Part shown: positions 48,411-60,110 of the stretch, piece by piece
How the letters are laid out: every line of letters starts with the position of its first letter
Position numbering within the stretch: position 1 is the first letter of the stretch
Assembly: GCA_034687125.1 (NCBI GenBank)
Contig: JAQGBZ010000044.1
Span: 1 to 64,000 of the forward strand
Source of the DNA: Neelides folsomi
Lineage: Eukaryota; Arthropoda; Collembola; Neelipleona; Neelidae
DNA length: 64,000 bases
Direction: 5' to 3'
Notes under the pieces: generated by a model
What the model was told of the DNA's origin: nothing
The model's input: the letters and a program-made list of their open reading frames with translations, nothing else
The model's database searches: none
Position numbers and translations under genes: made by a program

Positions 48411-51033
48411 TTAGACGAATGAGTAAGTGTTCTCAATAGCTCGAGATGAACCCGTCCCAGCTTCCCGTTGCAATCGCTCCATCGACTCGCTCCGAGTCCG
48501 CACAGAACCATTGTGGGTCAGAACCTGGAAAAAATAAATAAATTAATAAACAATAAACTTTGAATTTTATTAATTGTTGCTAAAGGACGGGTTGGAATCT
48601 CCTGAGTGTTTGGGCCAAGCCATAGACGCCAGATTGGTCAATGTATTTAATTTCAAACTTTAAATGCCATTTAACTTTTAAACAAAGGAGATTTTTATGT
48701 TAATCATATATAAAAGTTGTTCATCACAGCAAAATCTACAAAAAAGTTTAAATACATTTTGTTCTAAAATGTATGAGTAAAAAATTAACTCTGAATCAAA
48801 ATTAAGAAAAATCAAGTAATTACTTAAATATGTTAGCCATTTAAAAATTCGAGCAAGGGCAACAACTTCATTATAGCCATTTTAAAGAGCGTTAAATTCT
48901 CTACTTAAAAATACACTTTGTAAAAGATTTGCCCTCATAGTTTAATTTAACGATGAAATATGATTAGTAATTTTTCATTCATCTCACATTATTTATAATG
49001 GAAATGGAACAATAGGCATTGTATTGTGCTATCATCTATAAAAAGTCTTATTTCAACTTGTATATTGAGATGATCAACTTTTATATAAAACGTCTGGATA
49101 AAAAAGGGTTGAGAAGATATGAATTGATTTAAATTGTAGAAATATGGCAATGTGCATATTGTCTATTTTGATATAGATCATAATACGTTTTTATGTATAT
49201 GGCCCAAACACTCAAGGGATTCCAACGCGTCATTTCCCTTACCATTCCGAGTTCCGGTAGAATGTGAGGTCGTGACCTGTCATGGAGTGTGTTGAGTCCT
49301 CTCAGAGCAGGAAGTGCAACTACAAATTCCGTCAAGATCACATCAGAATTCCCACCTGATTCCAATGGAATCGGTTGAAGACGAAAATGTTCCAACATGT
49401 CGAAAACGGATTGAAACCAAAGGTGCTGAACTCGACATTGACCTTCGCTACTTAGAGTCATTCGAAGATGCTATAAGGAATAAACACATTTAATAAATAA
49501 ATTAACTATAATCCACAATACAAATGTAATTACAATTATCCTTGTAGTTTGTATAATTTGATTAATTTGGGTTTATTCCATACCTTGGCTTTCCCTTGGA
49601 AGTTAAAGGTTAGGACAAATTCTCCCATTCTGGTTTCTGACTGCCGGACAAGAAAAGTCCCATGCCCATCTGACTCTTCTTGAAGGACGAGGGCGGCGGC
49701 TTCGCTCCTCGACAACGTCCCGTGGAACCATGGATAGTCCGTAAGGACGGAGTTGACCTCACGATCACTCCCAACGACTGTTCGAACGTCGACCATGCTC
49801 TCGAGTCCTACAAAATTAAAATTAATTTAAATTTAAAATCAAATCAAATTAATTATTTATTATTATTTTGTCTTAATGGTAATTATTAAATTAATTTATT
49901 AAATACGAGTACCATGAGAAGAAGAAGTTGGTGTGATTGGGGTGTCTGGGGCTCTTGTGGGTGTGAGGAGTCTCGGGGGGAGTGAAGGGGCTGAATGTGA
50001 AGGGCCGGGTTGAGGTTCCTCCGGTGGACTTCTCCCAACTTCGATCTCCTCCCGCATCGACTGTCGAATAACGGAGAGCCAACATTCCATTTCCGACCCA
50101 TCAGCTGCCTCAATCACATATTCCATTGCGTTGTCAGCCTTCAGAACAAAGGTATTTTCTCGGTCGGGCATCTCGAGAGCTGTCGTCTCCCGGGCTTCGG
50201 TAATCAGGAAACAAAAAACCCCACACTTAGGCTTGGCCGACTAACAAAAACAAAAAATCCGATTAGACTCAATTATAAATTAAAGGCTACTACAAGTTAG
50301 TTACAGGTTACAAACAACAGGTAAATTTATTAATTACAGGTTAATTATTATTTCTAATTAGAGATTTCCTAACCTTTGGAGGAGAATAAAACTCGAGCAT
50401 GAAACCTCCCACTGTTTTGACGAGTAAAAGTCTTGATTTTTCCCATTTGGCAGTTCCTTCCATGTTCTCAGCAGAGAGATAGGAAACGAGTCCTTCTTTT
50501 AAACACTCAACGGTAATTTTGGCCAATTTCCCTTTTCCTTTCTTCCCATCGTCCTCGGACGACTGACGTTGGAACAAACGACCTTTTTTGAATCCCTTGA
50601 ACGACAACCTTAAACACAAATACACCAATCATTATCAATCCCAGTGCAGAGTTTAAATTAATTAATGGGTTTGATTAATTAATCAATGAAATAATTTGAA
50701 CCTTCGATAAAAAGGTTTCCTCTGGTTCTGAGCTGGCAAATTGACATCTGACTCTTCGCTGTTTGTAAGTGAATTTTGATGATTGTGTATCGAGTTTTTT
50801 GTTTCCTTGGGGGCGTCTCCGTTCACGACCCCACCGTTGTGGTCGGGAACGTCGTCGTAGTCCCCGCCCATCACTTCGCATTCAAGGTGTCGGGCAAAGA
50901 GGTCCACAAATCGTCTGACAAGGGAGAGCGGGTCGGAGGGTCCTCGTTGGCGGATGGCGGAAGCGACGTCGGCCGCCGTGGCGGCCGCCCGCTCCTCGCA
51001 CCACCCGGACAACTCGGAAATAGGAGAAGCCAT
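48411..51033 (-). CDS. SH2B: SH2B/Lnk-family adaptor protein
   Basis: Adaptor that binds activated receptor tyrosine kinases and JAKs through its SH2 domain. Exons in coding order: 51033-50702, 50608-50374, 50240-49913, 49807-49584, 49470-49243, 48524-48411 (486 aa, short against about 756 for human SH2B1). Residues 1-60 match the N-terminal dimerisation helix region ([32 protein letters not shown]). The PH domain spans exons 2-3, with [18 protein letters not shown] and the diagnostic [17 protein letters not shown] Pro-rich linker follows. The SH2 domain starts at Tyr323 ([19 protein letters not shown]), has FLVRQSE with the phosphotyrosine-binding Arg353, and continues [19 protein letters not shown]. 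The last exon ends NTYSFV, resembling the conserved C-terminal tyrosine motif (NNQYSFV in vertebrates). Start: ATG 51033 begins [10 protein letters not shown]; an in-frame ATG at 51069 would add 12 residues. Confidence 0.93.
48525..49242 (-). other. Long last intron of SH2B
   Basis: The 718-nt intron separates the SH2 domain from the 37-codon terminal exon with the tyrosine tail. If the donor GTAAGG at 49242 were not used, translation would run on for about 38 AT-rich codons to a stop at 49129, giving a tail without NTYSFV. The spliced form is strongly favoured by the conserved tail, but retention would give a tyrosine-less variant. Confidence 0.7.
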
Positions 51034-52720
51034 CAAGGAGGAACATGGACCACCCTCCCGTCTCCACACAAAACATACATTTTTACATCTAAAACATCAT
51101 CAAATACAACATCATTAAATTAACAATCATTAAATCAATACATTAAGATCAGGTAAATAGGAAATCATTCAATGTAGACATTTGAGCAAAATTCATACTT
51201 TTAAAATTGACAAGGAGGGATGGAATTTGCAATTTTATTAATTTTCGATTCCTAAATTGTTTTTTAGCATAGATTGGAAAAATGAATGAAAATTTAATAA
51301 AATTCGTAGAAATAATAAAAAGGAAAAATGTGCCGACAACTTGTTTGTGCAATTAAATTAAAGAGAATAATGACTAATGGTAATTGAGTTTGAATGAAAT
51401 GGGTTTCCTATTAAACGAAAGAGTCGAATAGATAAAATTTTAGTGTTGTTCCAAGAATACGACCATTAACTCGTCTCTACACGTAATATTCATTTCCTCT
51501 CAATAAACACATTTAAAACATATGCTTAAATTCAATTCAATTTAAACTAATTTTAAGCCCCAAACCCTTTAACTCAAATTTTAACGAGGGAGAATTGTAA
51601 TTAAAAGCTTATATTATGAAATAATTCAATTTTAACTAGCGGCTTATTTAATTCCTAATTAAATAAATCTGGAATTTAACTCCAAACGTTTCCACATGTC
51701 TGCTCATCCGGGTCATGATTAGAGGTAAATGGTAATTGAAGTTAGACTTAATGGCTAAGGGCTTTTCTAAAATATAATTAAAGTAAGATTCTGAATTATT
51801 GATTCCTCCAAGGCACTTTTTAATCCAAAGGGTAAATGGGGATTGTAAAAAACTGTTGTGGGAGGGAGGGGGATTCTAAATGAATTCAATTACCATTTGG
51901 TCGTTGTCCAAAGTGGGATTTTAAATTAATTGGTGGCCCTCGGAGTCCGAAATTCGACTCCGAAATTCGGAGTGTCCCGAGTTGGCTGGTGGTGAGAATT
52001 CCCGCGTGTCGCGATTGAGGGTTCTTTTCCTCGCAGCGGGACCTCCGAATTCCCACAACCCATAAATGACGGTGGGGCAGAGGTGGAATTTAAGAACAAT
52101 TATTTTAATTCAACTCACCGTCATTAATTAACCACTGGATTGGAATCGAGAATCCAAAAGTCATTCTTTTTCATCACACGACATTAATTAATTCCATTAG
52201 TAGACGTTTTTTTAACTTGGGTGGTAAATAAGAATAATAAATACAATTGTAGTTTCACTCTCTTAAATATACAAATACGTTTTTTAAAGTTTTTCTACCA
52301 TTTAAATAATTTTTTACCATTCGTTTCTACAACTATTTTTTTATCAATTCTCAATCATGATGATTCTTTACTGACTTGACTTGATCCAAAATATATAAAT
52401 AATATTAAATAAGCGACGAGCAATCTTCATTCACTGGATTTATTTTCAAATTTGACCAAATTGAGTGAAAGGAATGGAATTTTATCAACTTGGCAATTAA
52501 TTTTGTCGTCAAATAATTAATTAATTTATTCCCACTTCGACAATTTAAATTATGAGATCTCGTTTTTCTACTTGCGTTCTCCGACCGATTGGTAAATTAC
52601 ACAATTAAATTTCCTGGTTCTAATCAAAGGTCATTTTTATATTATTTGTCTAATTATATTATTTGCCTTTCAGAAGGATGAAGGGATTTCTATGGGATTT
52701 TGTGTTCTCCGGGTGAGTTG
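51034..52720. promoter_or_regulatory. Head-to-head intergenic region SH2B / KSR
   Basis: The two genes start 1.69 kb apart on opposite strands, so this stretch holds both promoters and 5' UTRs. It is AT-rich apart from a GC island at 51930-52090, where a 13-bp unit (CTCCGAAATTCGA-like) is repeated in tandem at 51944-51969 inside a larger imperfect palindrome from CTCGGAGTCCG to TGTCCCGAG. An acceptor-like TTTGCCTTTCAG at 52662-52673 precedes the KSR start, suggesting an untranslated first exon to the left. Promoter function is inferred from position only. Confidence 0.45.
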
Positions 52721-55700
52721 ATGGAGAGGAGCAGAATGAGTCCGGAAATTCGGAGGACGGACGAGGAGTTGAGCAATTTGCAAGATCTCATTCGTCTCTC
52801 CTACAACAGACTTAATGGCTTACGAACACAATGCTCAACTTCTGCAGAAATTACACAACAAGAAATACGAACTCTGGAGGTATTTGAATTATACTTTACT
52901 AACCACTAAAACCCAAACCCTATTATTCAAAAATAATTTATAATTAATCAAAATTTTAACTATCTAAATTTTAATTTAGATAGTTAATTTTAATTTGGGT
53001 AGTTATTTAACATTTTACTCAATTTGTGTTTTTAATTGTAGGTTAAACTTGTGAGGCTGTTTAGCAAACAATTGCTCGTAAAGCGTCGAGTTTCAGTTCA
53101 GAAACTTCCTCAATCCTCTCGTCTGATTCCTTCACTTCATTTATGGCTCGAAGTTGTGGGGCTTTCTCCAACAATCGTTCAGGTAAAAATCCTAAATTTT
53201 AGACCTGACCTAATGACTCAGTTCAGGTCTATACAATGTTGTTCAAAATATAATAATTTTAACATTGTTAACTAATCATGATTATTATTTTTGTCATTTC
53301 CAGGGCCTTTGTGTGCAAATTAAAAGCCTTGAAGGATTAAAAGACAGGGCTGAAAACGACATTCGAACCATTATGAGAGATTTGCACGCTTTGGACGAGG
53401 AAACGAGATGTTTGACCAGGGCTCTCAAAAACCTCAACAGACAAACAGGTAAAATTAATTAATTTTAATAATTTTAATTAGCTAACGTTTAACTTTGTTT
53501 TGTCAGATTTCGAAGTTGAAACTGAGCGTAAATGGAAGAAAGGTGTTGAGGTTGATCCTGAGATCCTTTGTGATTTGTTTTGGGACTCTTGGGATTTGTA
53601 CAAACTACCCGGCTACCCAACGACTGCTAAGGCCGCGTCGGTTGGCGGTTACCCGCGAATCGACCGCGGGATGGGCGACCCCCGACGAGGCCTCACCCCA
53701 CCCAACACTCCCCCTGTGAGGGGGAGAACTCTTCTTCACACACTTTCACCCATGCGGACGAGCGGGTCGCTGGACCCGGAAACTTTCCCGCTCACAAAGA
53801 GCAAATCACACGAGTCACAACTTACAAATAGGATCGAATCCGCTTCGGAAACAAATCTTGTGACGTGAGTATTAATTTAATTTTAACAATTTACTATTAT
53901 AATTTTAACATTAATTACAAAATGTATTTTAATTTTGTTCAGACTTGACCAAGGAGGTGTCCGTGTGGGTGGTTGGGACGGTTCACCCGGACATCGAAGA
54001 GAGGACAGTGGCAGTTCACTTTATGCTCCGCGGTCTCCTCGGACTCTGTATAGGTCAATGGGTCATGTCATCTCCCACCGGTTTTCCAAGATGTTCAAAG
54101 TGTCAACGTGTGATTACTGCAGCAAGCAGGTAATCATCGGTCTCCGGTGCAAAGAGTGCAAGTTCAAATGCCATCGGGACTGCGAGCCGAAGGTTCCTCC
54201 CTCCTGTGGACTTCCCTCTGGGTTGGTGGGATACTTTGTCAAAACTCTCCAAGAAGGGGAAATCCTTCCACCACCACGGCTCAAAAATGAAAACCCGCCC
54301 TCGCCCACGCGAACGCCCAAAGGACTCAAGGCTTCACCCAGAGTTGTCCATCCGCCAATGGTCCCTTCACCCAGGAGCAGGAAAACGACCAAAGGACCGC
54401 AAAATCCACTCGCTCCGCCTTTCTCCGTAAGTTCAATTATCAAAAGTTGAATTATCGCAAGTTGAATTATCACAAGTTAAGTAAAATGTTATCTGAATTC
54501 TATATTTATTTATTTTACTATGATTTGAATTTTGTTATGTTGAATTTTTGAATTGTTTTTAAAGGGACCTGATTCGAGTTCCTCGAGTTGCAATTCTTCT
54601 GCACCGTCGAGTCCTGCCTTGTTTACTTCACTTGTTAGTACGACCAATTCTGGTCAAGCTTTTATTTTCGGGAACAAACGTTCACCTGCGGATAAACGGA
54701 AAAGTCCTCCGCCGCAGACTGACACCGTTGACCTTGCGAGCACGGAAATGTCAAATGATTCTGACCGGACCGTGTCGCAAACATCTGGCTCTGGCTCAAC
54801 AGATTCGGAAAAAACCCTCGCACCTCGTCTTGACTCCCAAGACTCACAAGTTTCTGATGGCGAACCGAGCGATCGTTGGCCTCGACAAAATTCCGTAATT
54901 AACCAATTAATTAAAATACAAATTAATACACAATCTAATTCAATTAATTAATAAAGGCACCTAAGAACATTAATTAATTTATAATTTTATTAAATTTATT
55001 ATTTTAGCTATCTAGTCGTGAGTGGGACATTCCATTCGATGAGCTTGTGTTGGGCGATGTGATCGGAGTTGGACATTTTGGAACGGTTTACCGAGGGAAT
55101 TGGCATGGAGACGTTGCAATCAAAGTCCTTGACATGGCCTACCTCAACGGAGACAAAACGTTGGAGCAGTTCAAGGCAGAAGTGACGATCTTTCGAAAGA
55201 CCCGTCATGAGAATATTGTTTTATTTATGGGGGCTTGTATGAAACCCCCTCGGCTCGCCATCGTCACGTCGCTGTGCAAGGGCAACTCACTCTACACACA
55301 TCTTCACTTGAGAAAAGACAAATTCAATATGAATAAAACGCTTCTTATCGCCCAGCAAATCTCACAAGTCAAACCAAATCTTATTACTTTCAAATTATTA
55401 TCAATATTTTTATAATTCCTATTTAATAATATTTTTAACTGTGTGTAAATTGGTTTTAATAAATTTTCTTAATATTTTCTTAATATGTGTTATTTAGGGT
55501 ATGGGATATCTTCATGCTCGGGGGATCATTCATAAGGATTTGAAGAGCAAGAACGTATTCTTAGAGAGTGGGAAAGTTATCATCACAGACTTTGGACTTT
55601 TCAGCGTCAATAAGCTCATTTACGCTGCTGGGTATTTAAATTCCTCATTAATAAATCAATTATAATTTATATTTATAATAGTTTTAACTTAATTTGGATT

Positions 55701-56268
55701 TTGAATTTTGAAATTTAATTTTGAAATTTGAAAAAGGATGGCGGGTGAGAGTCTGAATATTCCACCTGGGTGGCTGTGCTATTTGGCTCCCGAAGTCATG
55801 CGAAACCTTCGACCCGAATCCTCGCGTCCTGACTCCGACCTTCCATTCACCAAAGCATCGGACATCTATGCCTTTGGAACTGTGTGGTATGAGCTTCTAC
55901 TGGGCGAATGGCCATTCAAAGGACTTCCAAATGAAACTGTCATTTGGCAAGTCGGGAATGGGATCAGACAACCCCTACCTGCCCTCTTCACAAAAGACAT
56001 CAAGGTAGGAATTGATTAACTTATTAATTAATTTTATCAATTACATAGTTAGGTTATTAATTAGCAAGGTTGTTAATTATTTGGATGAATGGTTTAAAAT
56101 AAATGTGTTTTGTAGGAGATCCTGATGGTTTGCTGGGCCTCAGACCCCGAAAAACGTGACGAGTTTCCAGGTATTCTCCGACTGTTGGAGAAAGTTCCCA
56201 AGAAACGTCTCGCTCGATCTCCATCTCATCCAATCCATCTCTCGCGATCAGCCGAGTCTGTGTTCTGA
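52721..56268 (+). CDS. KSR: Kinase suppressor of Ras (MAPK scaffold)
   Basis: KSR scaffolds RAF, MEK and ERK at the membrane downstream of Ras. Exons: 52721-52879, 53042-53182, 53304-53448, 53507-53864, 53943-54426, 54565-54894, 55008-55367, 55498-55631, 55737-56004, 56116-56268 (843 aa, in frame throughout). The N-terminal 200 residues fit the CA1 coiled-coil/SAM region. An atypical C1 zinc finger covers about residues 309-357 ([34 protein letters not shown]). A Ser/Pro-rich linker follows. The pseudokinase domain starts near 550: glycine loop [11 protein letters not shown], Lys578 in [28 protein letters not shown], then [10 protein letters not shown] (HKD instead of HRD, the KSR hallmark) and DFGLFS (Asp690). 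Lys578 is kept, whereas mammalian KSR has Arg here. [15 protein letters not shown] and the C-terminal helix are typical. ATG 52721 is the first in this frame; a TGA lies 42 nt upstream, and ATG 52736 is an alternative. Confidence 0.95.
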
Positions 56269-56347
56269 ACAGCCCTAGGACCATTTTAGTCACCTTTGTC
56301 CATCCAAGGATTATGTTCATTTTGGAATAATAATTCTCTTTTACATT
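56269..56347. other. 79-bp convergent junction of KSR and 2-O-sulfotransferase
   Basis: The stop codons of the two convergent genes are only 79 bp apart. It contains GGAATAATAATTC, the only polyadenylation-like hexamer context visible for the plus strand. No room exists for two separate ordinary 3' UTRs, so the transcripts very likely overlap. Confidence 0.7.
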
Positions 56348-59254
56348 CATTTCGCATATTTATTTCCAATGGCTTCCAATTGGGCGTCAAGTCGTTGGTT
56401 GATGAATTGGAAAAGCTCAACTTCACCGGAGAGCTTCGACTCAAGAACGGCCCGAACTTCCGCACTTGTCTTCACCTTCAACTCCGATTCTTCAATTTGT
56501 TTTTCATCTATTAAACCACACTCATATATTCATTTAATTATTATTCATAATTACTAATTACTGATCATTGGTTTAATAAACTAACAATTCCTTATCATTA
56601 GTTTAATCCCCATTAAAACTCCAATTTTATTAATTAATTTCATTATTTAATTCTAATTTATCTCACTCTTCATTGTTTTGTATAATTGCGTAGCTCCGTG
56701 AAAGAACCTTGGGACGTATTCCTCAAATGCCTTTAAACTCTCTTCGAATCTTTCCACCACTCCCACCACTGAATAAATATTTTCAATTGTGAATTTGGCT
56801 CTCGCGACGGCCCGACGATCCCCAATGTTCCTATCAATGTAAAATGATTTTTAATGTCTCACTCAGTCAGAGGTGATTGAATTTACACGCAGTAGTTGAA
56901 ATGCCCACAGAAGAAAGGAACAGCAAGAGTGAAGTCTTTGGCATTGGGTTCATAGGAACATTCCGAGTCGCCTTGAAGAACGCAATTTTCAAAACTTTTC
57001 CCTTTCCATTCCTCGTCTCCTACAAAAAGCCCATCTTCATTTCTCACGGTGCGTTTAGCAAGGAAATATGATTTCACTCGATCAATCGGATCACGAACCA
57101 TATTCATGTAAATCGGACTTTCTTTCACATACCTAAAATATACATACAATATAGAATTGTACATATACATACATATATGTAAATACCTTATACTTAAATC
57201 GTATTCATATGCCTACATATATGCATACAAATGTGTATTAATGTATTGCTTATGTATTTATCTACACAATTATTTGAAAACTTATTTTGACGTGATAAAA
57301 AGAATAATTGAAGCTGTCAGTTTCATATAAAAATTGAGTAAAAAGGTTTAAATCGATGTGAATCTACTTTTGAAATCGAGTGAAGTTGACAAATAAGAAA
57401 TGTCGATCGTAGCTTTTTGGCAAATGTTGATATTCAAACCAAGTGACCAGATTTTCTTGTTCCAAATCCAGGAGAAATCTTTAAAGTGAGAAAGGAATTT
57501 TATTTTACATTTTATTCAAAAAGTCTCATACCAAATGCTGATTCGTGTATACATACCCGTGTCATACCATTCTTCCTACTTTAAAATGGTGCTTGTAAAA
57601 AAGTTTAAATTCTTTTTCCAAAAGTTAATTACTAAATTAAACGTCGATATATAGAGATTAAAGTATGATATTATTTATTGGTAATGGGTGCCTTTGTTCT
57701 TCACACAGGCTATGACTCTAGGGATCCAATCTTCAGTAGACTTACGCACTTGATCCATGGGGAATTTGGTCCACTTTTTCTTCAAAGATTTTTTGAGACT
57801 CTCCAAACTCATGAGCATACCTCGGTATGCAATTTGTTCCAAATAAAATAGTCAAGGGGGTTAAGATCGGGAGATCCTGAAGGCCAATCATGTTTTGAAA
57901 TGAAGTCGGGAACTGAATTTTACAACCAAGTCTATACTGATTTCGCCTTGTGTGAAGGAGCTGAATCTTGTTGAAAACACCTATTTATGTCCTTTAGAAA
58001 GCCCTATTTAATGGTTCAACAATAGGCTCAAGGATATCAGAGAGATAATTAGTAGCTCGGACTTTAACACCAGGTTTGACAAAGTGAATTTTTGTCTTAC
58101 CCCAAAAACTTATTCCTACCCAAATCATAAAGTGTACATGGCAATATTTTTTCTTGGGGGGATTTAATTTTAAGTCGCTCTTAATTGCTCTCGACATCGT
58201 CTTCTCGTAAACTTTCATCTGAATTGCCAATTTGGCTTGACCGCGACAAGGAAAACCCTAGAATAGCAGCACGCTATTGCTTATAATTGACCATTTCTCT
58301 AAACTTTCAATCTGGATTATAATATTGGGTTATTTTAGTTAAAATAGTTTGATGGTTATAGTAAGACATGAACCTTACCGGGTATCAATTTGGGTAAAAA
58401 AACTAAAATACGGGAGCGTGTAGAGTAAGTCGGAAGAGTGGTAGGACAGGGATAAGTATAGTGCAGGGTGGGTCATAAGTTGCTTTCTTTTTTATACGAT
58501 AATTTATTTAAAAAAGTAAGCAACTTATGACCCACCTTATACTTACCATATAATACCATACGTATCATATAAATAAAAATATGTAGTATATTACATTGTA
58601 TTTATATTGTACCTGGGCCAAGGTGTCCGATATTCGTGTTCTTGATGAGAAAAACCATTTGTGGTTCCTAAGTGTTGAAGGAGGCGAACAAAATTTTTTC
58701 CTCCAGCTCGTGGAACTCGATTGTAGATCAACCAAATGCTCGAGTTCCCAGTTCTACTTAATAATAATAAATAACTCAAAATAAGCCAATTTACCACATA
58801 CAACATATTTAATTTAATAACTTAATTAATTCAATTAATCTAGTAGTAGTTAACTTTAAGTGTTTAAAAGTAATGAAATTGAGACCTGTTGAGAGCCGTC
58901 GGGGTAATTGGAGCATTTTCCAGATTCTTCAATGTTTCCCATTCCTTTATTTTGACCAATCCTTGGGGGTTGGTCGTTGTCGAAAGCGATTCTCCCGTTT
59001 GCCCCACAAGGGACTCGACAAGGAGATGAAGAAGGCAAATTTTGAGTCCAAGTAGAAAACAAAACAAAGGCACGTACCTGAAATTCAATCCCTTAAATGT
59101 CCATTTATATTTGAATGACCATTTACGATTCCAATCAATGACGATTTCAATGACGATGGATTTTGATCATTTTAATCAACGTCATTTTTCCTCACCAGAA
59201 ATTGAGGTAAATGAAGAAGAGAAATTCGAGCGGCTTTCCTTGTCTTCTCTTCAT
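56348..59254 (-). CDS. Uronyl/heparan sulfate 2-O-sulfotransferase
   Basis: Golgi type II enzyme moving sulfate from PAPS to the 2-O position of uronic acids in heparan or chondroitin/dermatan chains. Exons in coding order: 59254-59196, 59077-58886, 58753-58613, 57478-57368, 57132-56887, 56830-56667, 56517-56348 (360 aa; human HS2ST1 356). The N terminus is a basic stub plus signal anchor (FLFFIYLNFWYVPLFCFLLG). PAPS 5'-phosphosulfate site IYNRVPRAGGK (about 93-103); the likely catalytic His157 in DRHFLFVNFTRF; 3'-phosphate site YMNMVRDPIDRV (176-187). Then VPFFCGH, VVGVVERFEES, YVPRFFHGATQLYK and a C-terminal helix. The His region resembles UST, the PRFFHGATQLY region HS2ST, so I do not choose between them. 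The acceptor of exon 3 could also be three bases upstream (58756). The largest intron carries a dead mariner and a MITE. Confidence 0.9.
57640..58240 (-). mobile_element. Dead Tc1/mariner transposase in sulfotransferase intron
   Basis: The minus strand, same as the host gene, encodes the C-terminal half of a mariner-type transposase. From 58230 to 57994 an open stretch has WVGISFWGKTKIHFVKPGVK and ATNYLSDILEPIVEPLNRAF. It then breaks by stops and frame changes into FNKIQLLHTRRNQ or FQQDSAPSHKAKS in different frames, WPSGSPDLNPLDYFIW, and a degraded tail near 57690. At least two frameshifts and several stops show it is inactive. The N-terminal DNA-binding half is not recognised and no clear terminal repeats were found. 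Confidence 0.85.
58464..58537. mobile_element. Short palindromic MITE, copy 5
   Basis: Begins CAGGGTGGGTCATAAGTTGC and returns as AAGCAACTTATGACCCACCT, nearly perfect inverted arms around TTTTTTATACGATAATTTATT. It lies in the same intron as the mariner relic but its ends do not match visible ends of that relic. The terminal CTG at the right end has decayed to TTA. Confidence 0.9.
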
Positions 59255-60110
59255 CGTCTACATGGAGATTTGTGAGACATTTGGGGCTTTCAATTCAACG
59301 TCGTTGGCTCGAAATCACTCAACCTCAAAATGAACCTTTTGTCCAACAACTCCCCGTGACAAAATCCACCCAACCTTCACAGGGAACATGAGATCAACGA
59401 TCTCATCTTCTTTTTAACATTCGCAAAATCACACATACCAAAAATCAAATGGGAAAATTTATTAAATTAGAAACCTAAATGTAATGATTTCCTATTTATT
59501 CTTTTATAAAAATTACAGTCTGTTAAGAGATTTTCTTGAGTATATAAAATATAAGAGATATGATATTTATACATGTACCATATATACCTAGCTCTTCTTT
59601 TATGTAAGGTATTGGTTTTAAACGGAGATTTCCATATCTCAATTTTTCTACCCAATTCCATTTTTGTGAATGAAGATAATATTTCATGGTAAATTGGTTT
59701 TCCAAAATTATGGGCCCTGAGTTTCTGATGTTCAAAATCATAATAGGTAGATTTCATCTCAAAGGTCTCATCTATCGTGTCCTTATACAGATATATGCAT
59801 ATGCATATTATTATTATTACATATTTTAATAAAGGTAAAATCATATCTCTTATCCAATAAATCAGGATAAATGAGGAATTGAACATTCAGGGCTTCAGAA
59901 AAAATATCAAATTCTAATAATTTCTTCAGATAAAATTCTTAAGTATGCAAATATTCACTTATTCACTCCATCATACAATATTATATGTGTCTGTGTATTC
60001 CTTATATATTATTACATTTAATATACATACATATATAAATATATGTGGATGTGTATTATATTTGTATATATTGAAGGAGTATGATTTTAATGATGATAAA
60101 AAGTGAGGTA
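59255..60110. other. Upstream flank of the sulfotransferase gene
   Basis: Presumed promoter and 5' UTR at 59255-59450 (GC about average), then AT-rich DNA. A 139-codon minus-strand ORF at 59467-59886 is open in two overlapping frames; its composition (Ile/Tyr-rich ends) looks like translated AT-rich DNA, with a more ordinary middle. No family recognised. Confidence 0.35.

Noticed and set aside
59467-59886. 139-codon minus-strand ORF upstream of the sulfotransferase
   Set aside because: Two overlapping frames are open, ends are Ile/Tyr-rich, and no homologue is recognised.
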